A stretch of DNA of 38,230 bases from contig MICN01000063.1 in NCBI GenBank assembly GCA_001829875.1, forward strand, positions 1 to 38,230, in the 5' to 3' direction. The position numbers and the translations under genes were made by a program. Shown here piece by piece: positions 17,041 to 28,035 of this stretch (positions are counted from its first letter, which is position 1; each line of letters opens with the position of its first letter). Below the pieces are notes generated by a model, which was given only the letters and a program-made list of their open reading frames with translations, did no database searches and had not been told where the DNA came from. This DNA is from Syntrophus sp. GWC2_56_31 (GTDB lineage Bacteria; Desulfobacterota; Syntrophia; Syntrophales; UBA5619).

Positions 17041-18150
17041 ATGGGGGAAAAAGGGGAAAAGCAGATCAGCAGTGTTGAAATTATAAATAAATCAGGTGTA
17101 TCGCGTGCAACACTCAACAATTACATCAAAATGGGAATTCTTCCGCACCCCCTCGTGAAAAGACCGGAGGATAGTACGATCAGCAAGGCAAAACAGATAG
17201 GATATTTCCCTCATTCGGTCCTGGACACATTAGACAGAGTCAGTCAATATAAGAAAGAGGGACGCCGGATGTTGGAGATATCCCGGCTTTTGGCAGAGAC
17301 AGCAATCGGCCCATCCGAAGGCGTTCAATATAACGAACCGCCCAATGATACAGGGATGACGTTTTTTCAGAAGCCAGTATCTGATTATGGAAATGAGAGC
17401 GAAGAATTATTTCCTTTCTATGAAACACACGCCGGAGTTGTCGCTTCAGACCCGGTAACAAAGAGAGATATCAGAGTACAGCTCAAACAAGGTTCTCTAA
17501 ACCTTTTTCATTTTTCGGTTCTTGTCGCGGAGATACAAAACACAACAAAAATGTGCGCAGAGCTGCCCCCGGATGAGTATATCGGCCTGATGAGGCAAAT
17601 CTGGAAATTGATGACCCTTTTGTTCAAGAAATACTTTGGCGTTTATGGGAGACACCCCGGTAATGGAATCGTATTTTATTTTCTCAAAGATCGCGGTTCG
17701 TCTTATCTCATGGATGCCGTCGTCTGTGCGCTCGAATTGAGAGAAACAATAAAAATGATGAATCAGAAAAGGAAAACGAACAAAGAATACTTTGACGAGC
17801 TTTATTTGAACATTGGAATCAGCGAAGGCCTTGAGTTTATAGGATCAATCCCTGCTGCGCCGGCGATAGAATACATATCTTTGGGTGATGCTTTCAATAC
17901 GGCCCGCCGACTGTCCGATTTGGCTCACTCGGGATCCGTTTGGACGACAAAAAATCTTTTGAATCTTTTGGACGAAAAGAATAGAAGAAAAATTCGTTAC
18001 GGCATCTACCGAAGAGAACAGAATCGAGATGTCCTGATCGAAAATATTTTTTCAAGGGTGATGGATCTGGTCCCGCAGGACGATCCCAAATTCAGTAACT
18101 ATATGGATATCTGGACCTTGCCTGTGACGGAGATCCAAAATCTCCGCTGA
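17041..18150 (+). CDS. HTH (MerR-like) regulator fused to a degenerate class III nucleotide-cyclase domain
   Basis: 369-aa protein. Residues 8-40 (ISSVEIINKSGVSRATLNNY, then IKMGILP) form a MerR-like winged HTH. A linker to about residue 150 follows, then a class III adenylate/guanylate cyclase fold to about residue 340. Cyclase features kept are GISEGLEFIG (259-268) and YISLGDAFNTARRL (278-291). The two metal-binding aspartates look altered: Glu164 in VLVAEIQNTT, and Asn208 in HPGNGIVFYF where GDG is usual. The domain may therefore sense nucleotides rather than make cyclic ones. I chose ATG 17041, with AAGGGGGG just upstream; the frame reaches 16879 through an AT-rich promoter region. It is divergent from the radical SAM gene and may regulate it and itself. 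Confidence 0.85.
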   Translation: MGEKGEKQISSVEIINKSGVSRATLNNYIKMGILPHPLVKRPEDSTISKAKQIGYFPHSVLDTLDRVSQYKKEGRRMLEISRLLAETAIGPSEGVQYNEPPNDTGMTFFQKPVSDYGNESEELFPFYETHAGVVASDPVTKRDIRVQLKQGSLNLFHFSVLVAEIQNTTKMCAELPPDEYIGLMRQIWKLMTLLFKKYFGVYGRHPGNGIVFYFLKDRGSSYLMDAVVCALELRETIKMMNQKRKTNKEYFDELYLNIGISEGLEFIGSIPAAPAIEYISLGDAFNTARRLSDLAHSGSVWTTKNLLNLLDEKNRRKIRYGIYRREQNRDVLIENIFSRVMDLVPQDDPKFSNYMDIWTLPVTEIQNLR

Positions 18151-18238
18151 ACCTTTTCATTTTTCCCGATTGTTTTAGAACGGGTAAGAGAATAGTGCTT
18201 GAAGCAAAAGGTGTTTATTGCTAACATGCTTCCTTATA

Positions 18239-18745
18239 ATGACTCACTCGAATGACCATAATGAGATTTTGATCGATAGGGAAGGCATCTGGTATTTCTG
18301 CGGTGCTGAAATGAAACGGATAGATATCGTTCAACATTTCTACAAATATCTGAAAAGAGATCTCGATGGTCATTATTCGATTGAGATAGAAGATGACCGC
18401 TGTAGCGTTCGGGTTGAAGATACACCCTATGTCATCAGGAGTATTGTCGTTGGTTTTTCCCCCAACTCCGGTCAGCCCACCATTGATTTATCGCTTAATG
18501 ATGGTAGCAATGAGAGGCTGAGCCTTGACGCCCCCCTCCGGATCGGTGAAGATAATGTATTGTATTGCATGGTGAAAAATGGCGAATACGAGGCGCGATT
18601 TTCCAGGCCCGCCTATTATCAGTTTTGTGAACATATCGATTATGATTCTCGGAATGGCGAATACCGACTTGTTCTGGACCACATTCCATACCCTTTGGTG
18701 TTGACGAAGGGATGCAAACGGCAAGACTCGCCCGATGTGCGGTGA
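18239..18745 (+). CDS. DUF1285-family protein
   Basis: 168-aa protein of unknown function. ILIDREGIWYFCGAEMKR followed by DGHYSIEIEDDRCSVRVEDTP fits the DUF1285 pattern known in Proteobacteria, where a structured two-domain protein of unclear role is described. No signal peptide or membrane segment is seen. The start is uncertain: ATG 18239 has no ribosome site, and an in-frame TTG at 18218 with AAGGTG upstream would add seven residues. It lies 88 bases after the HTH/cyclase gene and 32 bases before guaB, so it may be co-transcribed with guaB. Confidence 0.75.
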   Translation: MTHSNDHNEILIDREGIWYFCGAEMKRIDIVQHFYKYLKRDLDGHYSIEIEDDRCSVRVEDTPYVIRSIVVGFSPNSGQPTIDLSLNDGSNERLSLDAPLRIGEDNVLYCMVKNGEYEARFSRPAYYQFCEHIDYDSRNGEYRLVLDHIPYPLVLTKGCKRQDSPDVR

Positions 18746-18765
18746 GCTTCCCAAACCTACCTTAA

Positions 18766-20241
<1,476 letters not shown>

Positions 20242-20252
20242 GGACATCTTCG

Positions 20253-23200
20253 ATGGCACACTCTGATTTTGTTCATCTTCACCTTCACACCCAGTACAGT
20301 CTCCTCGATGGCACGATCCGTCTCGACGACCTTTTTCGGAAAGCAAAAGAATATCAGATGCCCGCTGTTGCGATGACCGATCATGGCAATCTCTATGGAG
20401 CGATCGATTTCTATAAACATGCTTATAAGTACGGGATCAAACCGATCATCGGCTGCGAACTGTACGTCGCGCCGAAAAGCCGTTTTGACAAGACGGGCCA
20501 TGGAAGCTCTGAGACGGCAAATCATATCGTCGTCCTTGCCAGGAACATGCAGGGATATAAGAACCTCATGCGATTGTCGACCGCCGGTTTTCTGGACGGA
20601 TTTTACTATCGGCCCCGGATCGACAAGGAGATGCTGACCGAGTACAGCGAGGGACTGATCGGTATGAGCGCCTGTCTCCATGGGGAAATCGCGGCACATC
20701 TGCTCAGGGGAAATTCCGAAGAAGCGCTTGCTGCCGCTAAACAATACCGGGAAATCTTTGGCGAGGGGAATTTCTTCATCGAAATTATGGAGAATGGCCT
20801 TTCGGAGCAGAAGACGGTCAATCGTGGATTGATCGAACTCGCGAAGAACCATGGATTCCCGCTGGTGGCAACCAACGACTGTCATTATCTTAATCAAAGC
20901 GATGAAGAGGCCCACGAGGTTCTGCTCTGTATACAAACAGGCAAAACGATGGATGACAAAGAGCGGATGAAGTTCGGAAGCGATCAGTTCTATTTCCGGT
21001 CGCCCGGGGAAATGAAGAGCCTGTTTTCTTATTGCCCCGAAGCCGTAGAAAACACTATCAATATCGCCGAAAAATGTAATCTTTCCTTTACATTCGGAAG
21101 CTTTTACCTTCCTCATTTTGAGGTCGATCCCGATGAAACACTCGATGAAAGACTAAAAAGGATCGCAAAAGAAGGCCTCTCGATTATATTACAAAGAATG
21201 ACCACTGGTCAAAATGATACCCTCCGGGAGCAATACGAAACAAGGCTTCAGCACGAACTGGAAATCATCCGTTCGATGGGGTTTGCAAGCTATTTCCTCA
21301 TCGTTTCTGATTTCATCAATTATGCCAGGGAGAAGAACATACCGGTGGGTCCGGGGAGAGGTTCTGCCGCGGGGAGCCTGGTGGCCTATGCCATTGGGAT
21401 TACCGGTATCGATCCCATACGATACAATCTTTTTTTTGAACGATTTCTCAATCCGGATCGTATCTCCATGCCCGATATCGACACCGACTTCTGTCCGGAG
21501 GGGAGAGAGGAAATCATCCGCTATGTCATGGAAAAATATGGGAGCGATAAGGTATCCCAGATCATCACATTCGGCAAGATGCAGGCGCGGGCGGTTATAC
21601 GCGATGTCGGTCGTGCGCTGAATATTTCATACGGCGAAGTGGATCGTATCGCAAAATTGATTCCCAATGTACTTAACATACGACTCGACGACGCCATTAA
21701 AAAAGAAAACAGACTTCAGGAAGAGGCGAAAAACAGCCCCCGGATCAAGAAACTGCTCGACCTTTCTCGGGCGCTGGAAGGCCTTAACCGCCACTCATCC
21801 ACCCATGCCGCGGGGGTTGTTATTTCTGATCTTCCTCTGGTAGAGCGGGTTCCCTTATGCAAAAGTCCAAAGGATGATGTCGTCACACAGTTCTCGATGA
21901 ACGACATCTCCGATGTAGGACTGACCAAGTTCGATTTTCTTGGCCTCAAAACGTTGACCGTGATCAAGAATGCCCTCAAATTCATCCTTGATGGCCGGGG
22001 GAAAGCAGTGGATATCGACAACCTTCCCCTCGATGACAGGTTGACCTATCAGTTGCTCATGCGGGGCGATACCGACGGAGTATTCCAGCTGGAAAGTTCG
22101 GGCATGAAGGATATCTTGGTGCGAATGAAACCGGATTGCATCGAGGATATCATCGCCCTCATTGCGCTTTATCGCCCCGGACCGATGGATAATATTCCCG
22201 AATTCATTGCAAGAAAACAGGGAAAAACCAAGGTGGTCTACGAAGTCCCCGAATTAGAAGCAATCCTGAAGGAAACATACGGGGTCATCGTCTATCAGGA
22301 GCAGGTGATGCAGATCGCCGTCGCTATAGGCGGTTATTCACTGTCGGAAGCCGATACGCTTCGCAAGGTCATGAGCAAGAAAAAAAGCGAGGAGATGGAA
22401 CATAAGGAGAAACCCAAATTTCTTGAGGGGGCGCAAAAAAAGAAGATCCCCCAATCCAAGGCGACAAAAATATGGGAGCAGATGGAAACCTTCGGTAAAT
22501 ACGGTTTTAACAAGTCGCACAGCACCGCTTATGCGATCATTTCATACCAGACCGCCTATCTGAAAGCCCATTATCCGGTCGAGTTTATGGCGGCGCTTTT
22601 GACCAGCGAAAAGGATAACCGGGACAAGATTATCAGCCACATCAGCAGCTGCAAGGAGATGGGGGTTAATGTCCTGCCGCCGGATATCAATGAGTCTCAG
22701 AGCGATTTCAGCGTGGCGGGAGAGAATATCCGTTTTGGACTGGCCGCCGTTAAAAATGTCGGTGTTGGCGCAATCGAATCGATCATCATTTCCCGTGAGA
22801 AAGACGGGCGCTTTCATTCCATTGTAGATTTTTGTGAACGCGTGGATCCGAGGAAGGTGAACAAACGTGTGATTGAGAGCCTGATCAAGTGCGGGACATT
22901 CGATTCGACAGGAAACAAAAGACGGCAGTTGATGGCCTGTTACGAAGATCTCATGGACAAAGTCCAGCGGCGAGCGCGTGATCGTTCGAGTGGTCAGGCC
23001 AATTTTCTCGAAGAATTTGAAACAAATGGCAGCAATACGTCACCGGGGTCCATGGATTTTGCACTCCCCGATATGCCCGAATGGGATCATAAGGAGTTGT
23101 TAGTCAATGAAAAGGAGACCATCGGCTTTTACATTACCGGTCATCCGCTCTCACGTTTTACCGACCTTCTGGGGGCGATCGTCAATACCGATTCTTCGAG

Positions 23201-23717
23201 CCTTTCCAGGAATCCTGATCGCGAAGCGGTGGCATTGGCGGGCATTGTCAGTAATGTCCGCGAGGTGACGACAAGACGTAAAGAGACGATGGCTTACGTG
23301 ACATTTGAAGATCTGAAAGGTTCGTCTGTCATCATTTTCTTTCCCGACGTATACAGGGGTGTGTATGAATTGCTCCACGGTGAGGAACCGCTGCTGATCA
23401 AGGGAACGATTGATATCGCAGAAGACGGCGCAAAGGTGATCGCTGCGGAAGTGACGCTTTTGGTATCTGCCGTCGAGAAATCACATCATGCAGTTTATTT
23501 TACAATCGATGTGGAAAAATCATCTGCAAGGGACATTGCCGTTCTGGGACAGCAATTGAAAAATTACCCGGGAAAGTACGAGGGGTTCATTAAACTTATT
23601 GATAAGAAATCAGAAACGGTGATCTATCTTGGGGAGGATATCAAATTTGATTTCTCGTTGCCGATGCGAAAGGAAGCCGAACGGATACTGGGAACGGGAG
23701 CGTCACAATTTGGATGA
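20253..23717 (+). CDS. dnaE: DNA polymerase III alpha subunit
   Basis: Replicative DNA polymerase of the holoenzyme. At 1154 aa it is the normal DnaE1 length. The N-terminal PHP domain starts DFVHLHLHTQYSLLDG, with MTDHGNLYGA following. The palm catalytic aspartates are Asp408 and Asp410 in MPDIDTDF (E. coli D401 and D403). The fingers, HhH and C-terminal OB-fold (about residues 990-1080) are all present. There is no built-in 3'-5' exonuclease domain, so it is DnaE rather than PolC. AAGGAC precedes the ATG; co-transcription with guaB is likely. Confidence 0.97.
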   Translation: MAHSDFVHLHLHTQYSLLDGTIRLDDLFRKAKEYQMPAVAMTDHGNLYGAIDFYKHAYKYGIKPIIGCELYVAPKSRFDKTGHGSSETANHIVVLARNMQGYKNLMRLSTAGFLDGFYYRPRIDKEMLTEYSEGLIGMSACLHGEIAAHLLRGNSEEALAAAKQYREIFGEGNFFIEIMENGLSEQKTVNRGLIELAKNHGFPLVATNDCHYLNQSDEEAHEVLLCIQTGKTMDDKERMKFGSDQFYFRSPGEMKSLFSYCPEAVENTINIAEKCNLSFTFGSFYLPHFEVDPDETLDERLKRIAKEGLSIILQRMTTGQNDTLREQYETRLQHELEIIRSMGFASYFLIVSDFINYAREKNIPVGPGRGSAAGSLVAYAIGITGIDPIRYNLFFERFLNPDRISMPDIDTDFCPEGREEIIRYVMEKYGSDKVSQIITFGKMQARAVIRDVGRALNISYGEVDRIAKLIPNVLNIRLDDAIKKENRLQEEAKNSPRIKKLLDLSRALEGLNRHSSTHAAGVVISDLPLVERVPLCKSPKDDVVTQFSMNDISDVGLTKFDFLGLKTLTVIKNALKFILDGRGKAVDIDNLPLDDRLTYQLLMRGDTDGVFQLESSGMKDILVRMKPDCIEDIIALIALYRPGPMDNIPEFIARKQGKTKVVYEVPELEAILKETYGVIVYQEQVMQIAVAIGGYSLSEADTLRKVMSKKKSEEMEHKEKPKFLEGAQKKKIPQSKATKIWEQMETFGKYGFNKSHSTAYAIISYQTAYLKAHYPVEFMAALLTSEKDNRDKIISHISSCKEMGVNVLPPDINESQSDFSVAGENIRFGLAAVKNVGVGAIESIIISREKDGRFHSIVDFCERVDPRKVNKRVIESLIKCGTFDSTGNKRRQLMACYEDLMDKVQRRARDRSSGQANFLEEFETNGSNTSPGSMDFALPDMPEWDHKELLVNEKETIGFYITGHPLSRFTDLLGAIVNTDSSSLSRNPDREAVALAGIVSNVREVTTRRKETMAYVTFEDLKGSSVIIFFPDVYRGVYELLHGEEPLLIKGTIDIAEDGAKVIAAEVTLLVSAVEKSHHAVYFTIDVEKSSARDIAVLGQQLKNYPGKYEGFIKLIDKKSETVIYLGEDIKFDFSLPMRKEAERILGTGASQFG

Positions 23718-23788
23718 ACACCAATCAGAGTTATTAGTTTACATAACATATCTTATCGGACATATCATTGGCGGCGAACTTCTCTTCG

Positions 23789-24715
23789 TCAGAGCCCTTC
23801 CTCTGCGAGCTTTTTAATCAACTCGAGCTGCTTGTCGGTGATTTTACGGGGAACCCCCACAGCGATTTTGACATACTGGTCGCCCTTTGTCGAGCCGGCG
23901 CCTCTCAGTGCCGGAGCGCCATAGCCTTTCATCCGGATTTTTGTCCCGTTTTGGGCGCCGGCGGGAATCTTTATTCTTTTTATCGTTCCATCAATCGTGG
24001 GTACATCGATGCTCGTTCCCATAACCGCCTGGGTGAATGTGATGGATCGCTCGATATGGATGTCGTTTCCGTCTCTGGCAAATATCGGATGGGAAACCAC
24101 ATTGATGTTCAAATAGAGATCGCCCGGCGGACCGTCCTGCATACCGGGATCCCCCTTCCCCGAGAGCCTCAGTTTCTTCCCCGTACTGATCCCCGGGGGG
24201 ATCTTCACATTAATCTCATCCACTTTCTGGTCCCGCTGCAGCGCCAATTTTTTATCGGCGCCGAAAACGGACTCCTCCAGGGTAATATTGAGGTTGTACT
24301 GCAAGTCTGAGCCCTTCTGGGGCGCCCTGTAATAGTCCTGGCGTCCCTGTCCGAAGAGATCGGCAAAAGGATCATTACCCCTGAAAGAATAGTTACCCCG
24401 CCGACCGGCGCCCGGCCCGCCTCCAAAACCCAAGTCCCGAAGAATGGAATTGATGTCAAAATCGCGGAAGATATCCTCGCGAGAGAACCTTTGGCTGAAC
24501 TGATCAGAGCCGAAACTATCGTATTGCTTTCGTTTTTCTTGATCGCTGAGAACTGCGTACGCCTCGCTGATCTTCTTGAATTTTTCCTCAGCCGTGGGAT
24601 TGTTGGGATTCTTATCGGGGTGATACTTCAGGGCAAGCTTGCGGTAGGCCTTTTTGATCTCCTCCGGATCCGCTGTTTTCTGGACTCCCAGAATCTGATA
24701 ATAATCATCTGCCAT
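23789..24715 (-). CDS. CbpA/DnaJ type II J-domain co-chaperone
   Basis: Stimulates DnaK ATPase and delivers clients. The J domain (residues 1-70) has the essential HPD in YHPDKN. A Gly/Phe-rich linker follows (about 95-130), then the two C-terminal client-binding beta domains. There is no CxxCxGxG zinc finger, so it is CbpA-like rather than DnaJ proper. At 308 aa it fits CbpA (306 aa in E. coli). Its ATG overlaps the preceding stop as TAATG, so translation is coupled to the TPR gene. It is convergent with dnaE across 71 bases. Confidence 0.92.
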   Translation of the reverse strand: MADDYYQILGVQKTADPEEIKKAYRKLALKYHPDKNPNNPTAEEKFKKISEAYAVLSDQEKRKQYDSFGSDQFSQRFSREDIFRDFDINSILRDLGFGGGPGAGRRGNYSFRGNDPFADLFGQGRQDYYRAPQKGSDLQYNLNITLEESVFGADKKLALQRDQKVDEINVKIPPGISTGKKLRLSGKGDPGMQDGPPGDLYLNINVVSHPIFARDGNDIHIERSITFTQAVMGTSIDVPTIDGTIKRIKIPAGAQNGTKIRMKGYGAPALRGAGSTKGDQYVKIAVGVPRKITDKQLELIKKLAEEGL

Positions 24716-25404
24716 TATAACACCGAAATCTTTCTCTTGAGAAAGAGAGTCATCAGCGGATCGGTGATCTTGCCAAGGGCTTTCTGGTAGAATTCAACGG
24801 CCTTCTGGGGGCTGTTCATCGCCTCGTGGACCCTGGCGATACTTATGTAGTTGAGTGCCTCAAATGATGACGCCGTAGTTGTTTTCATAGCCATTTCAAG
24901 TGATTCAATAGCTTCTTTAAAGTTTTTCTTTGCTTCATGGCATGCACCGAGCGCATGATAGGCCAGTGTGACAAGGTCGCTGTCGGCAGGCGATTCACTC
25001 AGAAAATCCTTGTAGGCAAGGATCGCGGCATCGAACTCATGGCGGCTGAAATAGTGATTGCCGAGCCGGTAACGAGCCAGGACGGCGGCACGACTTCGCG
25101 GATATTGAACGATGAGATCCTTGTACTCTTTGATGGCTGCCTGATCAGCGTCAGGCGATTCGGCCTTTTGCGATTCGGCCTTCTGCGCGGTTTCAAAGAT
25201 TTTCGAATAGATCTTCCCGGCGCTTTTTTCGTAATTAATCCTGTAGAGAGTCCAGCCGCCGATCATCGCCAGTACGAAGAGAAAAATCCCCGCCCCGGCG
25301 TAGATCCTGCTCTTGTGCCTTTCCATAAAAGCCCGGGCGCTCAAAAAGATGAGTTGCAGCTTATCCGGCTCGTCGAGTTGCTTTTTATCAATCTTTTTTC
25401 CCAT
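24715..25404 (-). CDS. TPR protein with one membrane anchor
   Basis: 229-aa protein. A charged N-terminal segment ([17 protein letters not shown]) is followed by one transmembrane helix ([18 protein letters not shown], about residues 35-53). Tetratricopeptide repeats then fill the rest on the outer side of the membrane. The layout resembles YfgM-like SecYEG-associated or cell-envelope TPR proteins; the role is inferred. I chose ATG 25404, with a GGAGAAAAGG ribosome site. The open frame goes back to 25605 only because it overlaps the apgM-like gene. It overlaps that gene's end by 17 bases and the J-protein start by one base. Confidence 0.82.
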   Translation of the reverse strand: MGKKIDKKQLDEPDKLQLIFLSARAFMERHKSRIYAGAGIFLFVLAMIGGWTLYRINYEKSAGKIYSKIFETAQKAESQKAESPDADQAAIKEYKDLIVQYPRSRAAVLARYRLGNHYFSRHEFDAAILAYKDFLSESPADSDLVTLAYHALGACHEAKKNFKEAIESLEMAMKTTTASSFEALNYISIARVHEAMNSPQKAVEFYQKALGKITDPLMTLFLKRKISVL

Positions 25405-26653
25405 AGGCCTGCCTTTTCTCCTTATAGCGGGTGTCGCTTCCAACAAAGGTTCTCCAGTTTCTGATAAAGGTTTCCATGAAGCGATATCCCGGAGAAATGA
25501 GATTGCCCGACAGCGCGGCGGTCTCCTCTCCGAAATTCGTCCCCCGGCCCTGATTTTCGCCCGGCAGCGAAGAGAGAACGGCAAAAGGGCTGGGATCGGC
25601 AACATGTGTTTTTAGGCTCAGCGGGGTTGGATGATCGCTCAGGACAGCGATCCGGAACGGACCCAGATTCCCTATGCCTTGCAAGACGGTTCCGACCACC
25701 TGCGCATCAAAATCTTCGATGGCCTTGACTTTTCCCTCTACGTTGCCTTCATGACCCATCTCGTCCGGCGCCTCGACATGGATAAAAACCAGATCAAGCT
25801 CTTTGAGTACAGCAAGCGCTTTTTCAGCTTTGCCGCGGTAATTGGTGTCTATGTAGCCTGTGGCCCCCTCGACCGGAAGTACCTCCAGGCCGGCATACAC
25901 TCCGATACCGTTGAGGAGATCAACCGCCGAGATGATACCACCCCGAATCCGAAACCGTTCCATCATTTTGCGGATCCGTGGCGCCCTGCCCTGCCCCCAA
26001 AGCCAGATGGAGGTCGCCGGCCTCAGCCCGCGTTCCGTTCTTTCCCTGTTGACCGGATGGTCCGCGAGGAATTCACGGGAGAGCCGCATGAGGCGGTTGA
26101 TCGCTTCGGCGCCCCGTCCGCGCGGAAGATAGGCGCCGATGGCCTTGTCTGTAATATCATGCGGCGGCGTCGCAACAAGCTCGGATTCGCCTCCTTTCCA
26201 AACAAGCAGATGACGATAGCCGACGCCCGGATGAAAAGAAAACGTTTCTGAGCCGATCGCAATCTCGAGATCGGCGATGATCGCTTTTGCCTCCAATGAG
26301 GAGATATGTCCCGCGGTGAAATCCTCCATGACCGGATCAATACCGTCTCTGAGCGTCACGAGGTTACAGCGGAACGCGATATCTTCCGGAGAAAGCGCGA
26401 CCCCCATATTCGCAGCCTCCAAGGGGCCGCGTCCGGTGTAACAATCCTTTGGGTTGTAGCCGAGGACCGACAGATTGGCCACATCGCTTCCCGGAGGAAG
26501 CCCCGGAGGAATCGTATCGATCAGCCCCAGGGTTCCTTCAGCGGCCATCCTGTCCATGTGGGGGGTACTGGCGTATTCCAGGGCGGTCTTCCCCCCGAGA
26601 ACATCGATGGGGTAATCGGACATCCCGTCGCCAAGCAAGATCAGATGCTTCAT
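25388..26653 (-). CDS. apgM: ApgM-family phosphoglycerate mutase-like enzyme, possible homoserine kinase analogue
   Basis: 421-aa member of the alkaline phosphatase superfamily, close to archaeal-type cofactor-independent phosphoglycerate mutase. It has LILLGDGMSDYP (metal-binding Asp), TPHMDRMAAEG, GSDVANLSVLGYNP with the nucleophilic serine, HVEAPDEMGHEG and LSDHPTP metal-ligand segments. Its start overlaps the hom stop by four bases (ATGA). In many bacteria this hom-linked version has been proposed to replace ThrB as homoserine kinase, so the mutase name may be wrong. No thrB is in the window. The sequence does not settle which activity it has. Confidence 0.88.
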   Translation of the reverse strand: MKHLILLGDGMSDYPIDVLGGKTALEYASTPHMDRMAAEGTLGLIDTIPPGLPPGSDVANLSVLGYNPKDCYTGRGPLEAANMGVALSPEDIAFRCNLVTLRDGIDPVMEDFTAGHISSLEAKAIIADLEIAIGSETFSFHPGVGYRHLLVWKGGESELVATPPHDITDKAIGAYLPRGRGAEAINRLMRLSREFLADHPVNRERTERGLRPATSIWLWGQGRAPRIRKMMERFRIRGGIISAVDLLNGIGVYAGLEVLPVEGATGYIDTNYRGKAEKALAVLKELDLVFIHVEAPDEMGHEGNVEGKVKAIEDFDAQVVGTVLQGIGNLGPFRIAVLSDHPTPLSLKTHVADPSPFAVLSSLPGENQGRGTNFGEETAALSGNLISPGYRFMETFIRNWRTFVGSDTRYKEKRQAYGKKD

Positions 26654-27963
26654 TTGAGGTTATCGTCCTCGATTCTGATCAGCATCGTTTTATCCATGAC
26701 CATATCAAGCCGATCGATCTCTTCGATTGCCCTGCGGACATCGAGTTCCCGCGCCTTGTATGTGGTCATCACCACGGGTACGGGACCTCCTTGTTTCCTC
26801 CCCTTCTGGATGACAGTAGCGATACTGATGTCGTTTGCACCGAGGATTCCGGAGATCCGGGAAAGAACCCCGGGGCGGTCGACTGCCGAGAAACGGAAAT
26901 AATAGTTGGTTCTGATCTGATCGAATGGCAACAACCGGATCGCTTCGAGCGACTCTTCGTCGCGCACGCGCGGGGGGATTCGTCCGGCGATTCCTTTCAG
27001 GATATCTCTTGATATATCAACAATATCGCTCAGGACGGCGCTCGCCGTCGGCATCATCCCCGACCCCTGTCCATAGAGAAATACCGAATCGGCTGCATCG
27101 CCGATGATATGAAAGGCATTAAAGTTACTGTTGACATTGGCGAGGAGATGCTCGAAAGGGATCATCGTCGGGTGAAGACGCGCCTCGATCGAGTTGTCTC
27201 GATTGATCGCTATGGCAAGGAGTTTGATACGGTAACCGAGTTCCCGCGCGAATTCGATGTCCTGTTCGCTGATCGCGGCGATTCCCTCGCGGTAAAACTC
27301 ATCCAGACGGACCTTTTTCCCGTATGACAGCGAGAGAAGGATCGCCAGCTTATGGGCCGCATCTATTCCTTCGACGTCGTAAGTGGGATCGGCCTCGGCG
27401 AAACCGAGCTGCTGCGCCTCCCTGAGAACATCAGCGAAGGGCTTTCCCTCATCCGTCATCTTGCTGAGAATGAAATTGGACGTTCCATTCATGATGGCAT
27501 AAATCGAGCGAATCCTGTTGGCAACCAGGCTTTCTTTTATTGTTTTTATAACCGGGATGGTTCCGCCAACGCTGGCCTCAAAACCGATGTTGACCCCTTT
27601 ACTTAGGGCCTGCTGAAAAATCTCGTCCCCGTGGGTGGCAAGCAGGGCTTTGTTTGCCGTAACCACATGTTTTTTCCGGCGCATGGCATCAAGGATGAAT
27701 GTTCGCGCCGGTTCGTAACCGCCCATGAGTTCAACGACGATATCGATCTCCGGATCATTGAGTATGTCGCCGGCATCTTTTGTCAGCAACGTGCGATCCA
27801 CTTCAATGCCTCTATCTTTTTCAATATCGATATCGGCAATCCTTTTCAGATGGATCTCCGCGCCAACCCGTTCGGAGATGATTTCTCCATTTTCTCTGAG
27901 AAGTCTGATGACCCCCGTCCCGATGGTGCCGAAGCCGATCAATCCTACAGCTACCTTCTTCAT
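26650..27963 (-). CDS. hom: Homoserine dehydrogenase
   Basis: Reduces aspartate semialdehyde to homoserine for threonine and methionine. The 437-aa protein has an N-terminal NAD(P) fold (VGLIGFGTIGTGVIRLL), the catalytic homoserine-binding domain (VTANKALLA, then PTYDVEGIDAAHKLAIL), and a C-terminal ACT domain (FRFSAVDRPGVLSRISG, about residues 355-430) for threonine feedback. The start is ATG 27963; a TTG two codons earlier is less likely. It is first of the hom-apgM-TPR-J protein cluster and lies 72 bases after recG on the same strand. Confidence 0.96.
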   Translation of the reverse strand: MKKVAVGLIGFGTIGTGVIRLLRENGEIISERVGAEIHLKRIADIDIEKDRGIEVDRTLLTKDAGDILNDPEIDIVVELMGGYEPARTFILDAMRRKKHVVTANKALLATHGDEIFQQALSKGVNIGFEASVGGTIPVIKTIKESLVANRIRSIYAIMNGTSNFILSKMTDEGKPFADVLREAQQLGFAEADPTYDVEGIDAAHKLAILLSLSYGKKVRLDEFYREGIAAISEQDIEFARELGYRIKLLAIAINRDNSIEARLHPTMIPFEHLLANVNSNFNAFHIIGDAADSVFLYGQGSGMMPTASAVLSDIVDISRDILKGIAGRIPPRVRDEESLEAIRLLPFDQIRTNYYFRFSAVDRPGVLSRISGILGANDISIATVIQKGRKQGGPVPVVMTTYKARELDVRRAIEEIDRLDMVMDKTMLIRIEDDNLK

Positions 27964-28035
27964 AGTCAACCAACCCTAAGGATGAAGTTGTATATTTACA
28001 TCAAGTGGTCATTATTTGTCAAAAGAATTCAATCG

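Noticed and set aside
18235-18240. Perfect TATAAT just before the DUF1285 coding region
   Set aside because: There is no -35 at a fitting distance, and it overlaps the likely ATG start; it may be chance in AT-rich DNA.
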